A stretch of 64,000 nt of DNA from Rhizorhabdus dicambivorans (GTDB lineage Bacteria > Pseudomonadota > Alphaproteobacteria > Sphingomonadales > Sphingomonadaceae), in contig NZ_CP023449.1 in NCBI RefSeq assembly GCF_002355275.1, positions 1,342,001 through 1,406,000 of the forward strand, given 5' to 3'. The notes below the pieces were generated by a model. It saw only the letters and a program-made list of their open reading frames with translations. It had not been told where the DNA came from and searched no databases. Numbering within the stretch: the stretch's first letter is position 1; each line of letters starts with the position of its first letter. Both the position numbers and the translations under genes were made by a program. Of the stretch, positions 61,246 to 64,000 are shown in pieces.

Positions 61246-61839
61246 ATGATTCGCCGTCTCCTCCCCATCATGGCCGCGCTGCTGATCGCCGCGCCCGCCT
61301 TCGCCGCGCCGTCCAGGGTCAAGGTCGCGCTCAAGACCGATCAGGGCACGATCGTCATCGCGCTCGACATGAAGCGCGCGCCGATCACCGCCGGGAATTT
61401 CCTCGCCTATGTCGACCAGAAGAAGCTCGATGGGACGACCTTCTATCGGGCGGCGCGCGCGGTGGGCAATGCGAAGCGCGGCTTCATCCAGGGCGGCGTC
61501 CACCGCGACGCGCGCCGATCCTTGCCGCCGATCGCGCACGAACCGACCACGAAGACCGGGCTGCGCCACCTCGACGGCACCATCTCCATGGCACGGCGCG
61601 AGCCGGGCACCGCGATGGGCGAGTTCTTCATCCTGGTGGGAGCTGCCCCCGCGATGGACGCGAAGCCGGGGCAGAAGGGCGACAATGCCGGCTACGCGGC
61701 GTTCGGGCAGGTGGTGTCCGGCATGCCGGTGGTCAAGCGCATCCTGGCATCGAAGACCTGGCCGCAGGGATCGGGCGCGATGAAGGGCCAGCTGATCAAG
61801 GAGCGGGTGAAGATCGTGGAAGCGCGGCGGGTGGGCTGA
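61246..61839 (+). CDS. cyclophilin-type peptidyl-prolyl isomerase, exported
   Basis: The 197-residue protein has a signal peptide (MIRRLLPIMAALLIAAPAFA) and a cyclophilin domain (VKVALKTDQGTIVIALDMKRAPITAGNFLAYV, GTTFYRA, FIQGG, LDGTISMARREPGTAMGEFFILVG, FGQVVSGMPVV). It probably helps fold periplasmic proteins. A T-rich run (TTTTTTG) just after the stop is preceded by a GC-rich, imperfect stem and may act as a terminator. Confidence 0.92.
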   Translation: MIRRLLPIMAALLIAAPAFAAPSRVKVALKTDQGTIVIALDMKRAPITAGNFLAYVDQKKLDGTTFYRAARAVGNAKRGFIQGGVHRDARRSLPPIAHEPTTKTGLRHLDGTISMARREPGTAMGEFFILVGAAPAMDAKPGQKGDNAGYAAFGQVVSGMPVVKRILASKTWPQGSGAMKGQLIKERVKIVEARRVG

Positions 61840-61868
61840 CGCCCCCTCGCTTTTTTGTTTGGCCTCAG

Positions 61869-62061
61869 GCGCCGGGCGGCGGACATCCGTCCGCCTTGGC
61901 TTCCCTCGCTAGCGCTCGGACGCGGTGCACGCGCTTGCCTCTTCGAGCCTCTGGAATTCCGACGGCGAGATGATCGCCGGGACGCATGGCATCCCGCAAG
62001 CGCGAACGCGCGCCCGAGCTTATGCGAGGATAGCCAAGGGAGCGGATGCGACCGCCGGCGC
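61869..62061. repeat. long imperfect inverted repeat
   Basis: About 70 bases at 61869-61938 (containing CCTTGGCTTCCCTCGCTAGC) pair with about 66 bases at 61996-62061 in inverse orientation with scattered mismatches and small gaps. The arms contain TTGGCT and GCGCTTGC blocks that match well. It fills the gap between the convergent cyclophilin and flavin reductase genes. Confidence 0.65.
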
Positions 62062-62078
62062 ATGAGGCAGTAACAAAA

Positions 62079-62567
62079 TCAGCGCGCCGCCGCGGCGAAG
62101 GTGCCGTCGACCCAGACGAGCGGGCTGATATCGTCATGGTTCACGACATGCTCGACCTCGCCGATGAACAGCGTGTGGGTGGCGATGTCGATCCGCTGGG
62201 TGGTGCGGCAGACCAGGCTGGCAAGCGCATCGTCGAGCAGCGGGATGCCGCTGGCATGCTTGATCCAGGCGCCTGTCTCGAAACGCTCCAGCCCCTTCTT
62301 CTTGCCGCTGAAGATGCCGACCAGATCCTGGTGGCGATCGGCCAGCAGGTTCACGCAGAAGCGCTCCTCCGCCATCAGGATCGGGTGGATGCTGGCGGTG
62401 CGGTTGACCGCGGTGAGCAGCGTCGGCGGCTCGGCGCAGACCGACATCACCGCCGTCGCCGCCATGCCGGTCCATTGCTCGCCCTGGCCGGACGTGATCA
62501 GCGCGATCGTGGTCGCCAGCCGGCGCATCGCATGGCGGAAGCCGCCCTTGATCTCGTCTTCGGTCAC
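62079..62567 (-). CDS. flavin reductase domain protein
   Basis: The 162-residue protein matches the flavin reductase-like (PF01613) FMN-binding barrel: GGFRHAMRRLATTIALITSG, WTGMAATAVMSVCAEPPTLLTAVNRTASIHPILMAEERFCVNLLAD. The C-terminal THTLFIGEVEHV fits as well. It would supply reduced flavin to a monooxygenase, though none is adjacent. The start is GTG 62567. Confidence 0.9.
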   Translation of the reverse strand: MTEDEIKGGFRHAMRRLATTIALITSGQGEQWTGMAATAVMSVCAEPPTLLTAVNRTASIHPILMAEERFCVNLLADRHQDLVGIFSGKKKGLERFETGAWIKHASGIPLLDDALASLVCRTTQRIDIATHTLFIGEVEHVVNHDDISPLVWVDGTFAAAAR

Positions 62568-62735
62568 GTCAATCTCCCTCGCTCGTCCGAAATGCCGCTA
62601 GAGAAGAGGACGGCTGGGCGCAATCACCTCCGCACCCCATCTATTATTTGTCGTGGCCGCCCCCGCTTTTCTTTTGCCGGTCAAGCGCGTATGGGCGGCG
62701 CGGACTTTTACGATATCCGCGAAGAGGCATAGAGT

Positions 62736-62954
62736 TTGGCCAAAGAAGAATTGCTCGAAATGCGCGGGCAGGTGGTGGAGCTGCTGCCCAACGCCATGTT
62801 CCGCGTGAAGCTCGAGAACGACCATGAGATCCTCGGGCACACCGCCGGCAAGATGCGCAAGAACCGCATCCGCGTGCTGGTGGGCGACGAGGTGCTGGTC
62901 GAGCTGACCCCCTATGACCTGACCAAGGGTCGCATCACCTATCGCTTCAAATAA
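62736..62954 (+). CDS. infA: translation initiation factor IF-1
   Basis: The 72-residue protein [20 protein letters not shown]... to GRITYRFK is a canonical IF-1 (S1 fold), binding the ribosomal A site during initiation. It starts with TTG at 62736; the sequence beginning at that codon matches all IF-1 proteins, so this rare start is well supported. An AGAGG-like run precedes it. It is followed after 13 bases by maf. Confidence 0.96.
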   Translation: MAKEELLEMRGQVVELLPNAMFRVKLENDHEILGHTAGKMRKNRIRVLVGDEVLVELTPYDLTKGRITYRFK

Positions 62955-62967
62955 GGGCCGGGGCCCC

Positions 62968-63567
62968 GTGTCCCCGCCAGCTTCCCCGCTCGTCCTCGCA
63001 TCGGGCAGCCCGCGCCGCGCCGAACTGATCGCGCGGCTGGGACTCGCGCCCGCCGCGATCGACCCCGCAGACATCGACGAGACCCCGCTGAAGGGCGAAC
63101 TGCCCGCGCCCTATGCCGCGCGCATGGCGGCGGCGAAGGCGGCGGTGGTGGCCGCGCGCCATGCCGGCGTGGCGGTGCTGGGCGCCGACACGGTGGTCGC
63201 GGCAGGGCGCCGTATCCTCCCCAAGGCAGAGAATGCCGAGGAGGCGCGTGCCTGCCTGGAGTTGCTTTCCGGGCGGCGGCATCGCGTCCATTCGGCGATC
63301 ACGCTGATCGATGGCGAGGGCAGGGCGCGGCACCGGCTGTCGACCAGCATCGTCCGCTTCAAGCGGCTGGCCGCCGCCGAGATCGACGCCTATCTGGCCG
63401 GTGGCGACTGGCGGGGCAAGGCAGGCGGCTATGCGATCCAGGGCTATGCCGAAAGCTGGGTGGCGATGCTGCAGGGCAGCCATTCGGGGGTGATGGGCCT
63501 GCCGCTCTACGAGACGCGCGCGCTGCTCGGCGCGGCCGGGCTGCTGCCGTCGCATGGCGATGCGTGA
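62968..63567 (+). CDS. maf: Maf-like nucleotide pyrophosphatase
   Basis: The 199-residue protein has the Maf signature LVLASGSPRRAELIARLGL, GADTVVAAGRRIL, GRRHRVHSAITLI and KAGGYAIQGYAESWVAMLQGSHSGVMGLPLYET. It is a nucleoside triphosphate pyrophosphatase that may clear modified nucleotides. The start is GTG 62968, 13 bases past infA. It overlaps the next gene's start by eight bases. The order infA-maf-RNase is a conserved alphaproteobacterial cluster. Confidence 0.94.
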   Translation: MSPPASPLVLASGSPRRAELIARLGLAPAAIDPADIDETPLKGELPAPYAARMAAAKAAVVAARHAGVAVLGADTVVAAGRRILPKAENAEEARACLELLSGRRHRVHSAITLIDGEGRARHRLSTSIVRFKRLAAAEIDAYLAGGDWRGKAGGYAIQGYAESWVAMLQGSHSGVMGLPLYETRALLGAAGLLPSHGDA

Positions 63568-64000
63568 ATGGATCTATGAGGACGGGATCGGCGAGGCGCG
63601 CGCCGCGCTGATCGAGGACGGCGCGATCCTGGCCGCCGAGATCGAGGCCGATGACGATGGCGTCCGCGCGGGCACGATCGCCGAGGCGCGGCTGGACCGC
63701 GTCGTCGTGCCCGGCCGCCGCGCGGTCGTGCGGCTCGATTCGGGCGAGGAGGCGTTGATCGAGCCGGTGCCGAGGAGCGTGTCGGAGGGCGCGCGGCTGA
63801 TGGTCGAAATCCACCGCGCCGCATTGCCCGAACCGGGGCGGGCAAAGATCGCGCTGGCGCGGGTGGCGCCGGCCGGGGCGGCATCGGTCCTCGGGCCGGC
63901 GCTGCTCGATCGCATCGTGGCGGGGGGTAATTCGGTGCGGCATCTGAGCGCGCACGAGCCCGACGCGCTGGAGGCGGCCGGCTGGTCTGAACTGCTCGAG
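63560..64000 (+). CDS. ribonuclease E/G family protein, N-terminal part (3' end outside window)
   Basis: The open frame runs to the window edge, 147 codons. MREWIYEDGIGEARAALIEDG, then VVPGRRAVVRLDSGEEALIEPVPRSVSEGARLMVEIHRAALPEPGRAKIALARV, shows the start of the RNase E/G-like protein that follows infA-maf in sphingomonads, with an OB/S1-like N-terminal region. Start could also be ATG 63554. The catalytic parts are outside the window. It should act in RNA processing. Confidence 0.7.
   Translation, partial: MREWIYEDGIGEARAALIEDGAILAAEIEADDDGVRAGTIAEARLDRVVVPGRRAVVRLDSGEEALIEPVPRSVSEGARLMVEIHRAALPEPGRAKIALARVAPAGAASVLGPALLDRIVAGGNSVRHLSAHEPDALEAAGWSELLE

Noticed and set aside
62691-62732. A 13-codon leader frame before infA
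   Set aside because: It is short, with no ribosome-binding site or recognised role, and could easily occur by chance.

Overview
This is a 64 kb stretch of GC-rich chromosome, with genes on both strands packed tightly and often overlapping by four bases. It most likely comes from a sphingomonad (Alphaproteobacteria, Sphingomonadales). The pointers are an exosortase-A (XrtA) exopolysaccharide locus, UPF0262 and DUF5818 proteins, a DUF2849/cysI/DUF934/cysH sulfur operon, a large TonB-dependent receptor, an electron-transfer-flavoprotein:ubiquinone oxidoreductase, frequent GTG and TTG starts, and candidate LexA sites of the alphaproteobacterial type (GTTC-N7-GTTC). The genus cannot be fixed from the sequence alone. 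I saw no tRNA, rRNA, CRISPR array, integrase or intact insertion sequence.

Layout. 1-8.5 kb (+): second half of an XrtA/PEP-CTERM locus, from the end of the tyrosine autokinase through an outer-membrane protein, ExeA-like ATPase, polysaccharide deacetylase, FemAB-like protein and glycosyltransferase to an asparagine-synthase-like amidotransferase. 8.5-14.7 kb: fmt-truA-FKBP isomerase (-) facing recR, a small Gly/Arg/Tyr-rich exported protein and def (+), then a hypothetical exported protein and a tonB / iron(II)-dioxygenase pair (-). 14.8-19.6 kb: rnr and a nitronate monooxygenase (+), meeting dcd, cdd and UPF0262 (-). 19.7-23.2 kb: a marR-emrA pair without emrB, dnaB, and a possible 35-residue membrane protein. 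23.2-27.4 kb (-): the assimilatory sulfate operon cobA-DUF2849-cysI-DUF934-cysH.

27.4-34.7 kb is the accessory part. It holds a HGGxG-motif protein with a candidate LexA box upstream and then a clearly AT-richer island (about 27.9-30.5 kb). The island carries a membrane protein, an HTH-ImmA/IrrE metallopeptidase and a small PIN-like protein. A LysR / SnoaL-like / short-chain dehydrogenase module follows, bracketed by the intact 3' end of a glutathione peroxidase gene and a decayed copy of that same 3' end.

34.8-64 kb is mostly conserved chromosome: ilvE, rarD, a TauE-like permease, a TonB receptor, an alginate-export-like porin, lapA-pyrF-DUF5818, an OmpA protein, a patatin-like protein, radA, cvpA, a radical SAM protein with a candidate LexA box abutting its start codon, a hemerythrin protein, moaB, a PEP-mutase-family protein, a lytic transglycosylase, a cysteine-free uracil-DNA-glycosylase-like protein, ETF-QO, a ParE-like toxin/antitoxin pair, ispE, a TPR protein, a cyclophilin, a flavin reductase, infA, maf and the start of an RNase E/G gene.

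Several intergenic gaps are filled by paired inverted palindromic repeats of at least four sequence families (REP-like), two of them inside the sulfate operon. The best candidates for new biology are the HTH-IrrE / PIN-like / membrane-protein island, the two SOS-type sites, and the module bracketed by glutathione peroxidase 3' ends.
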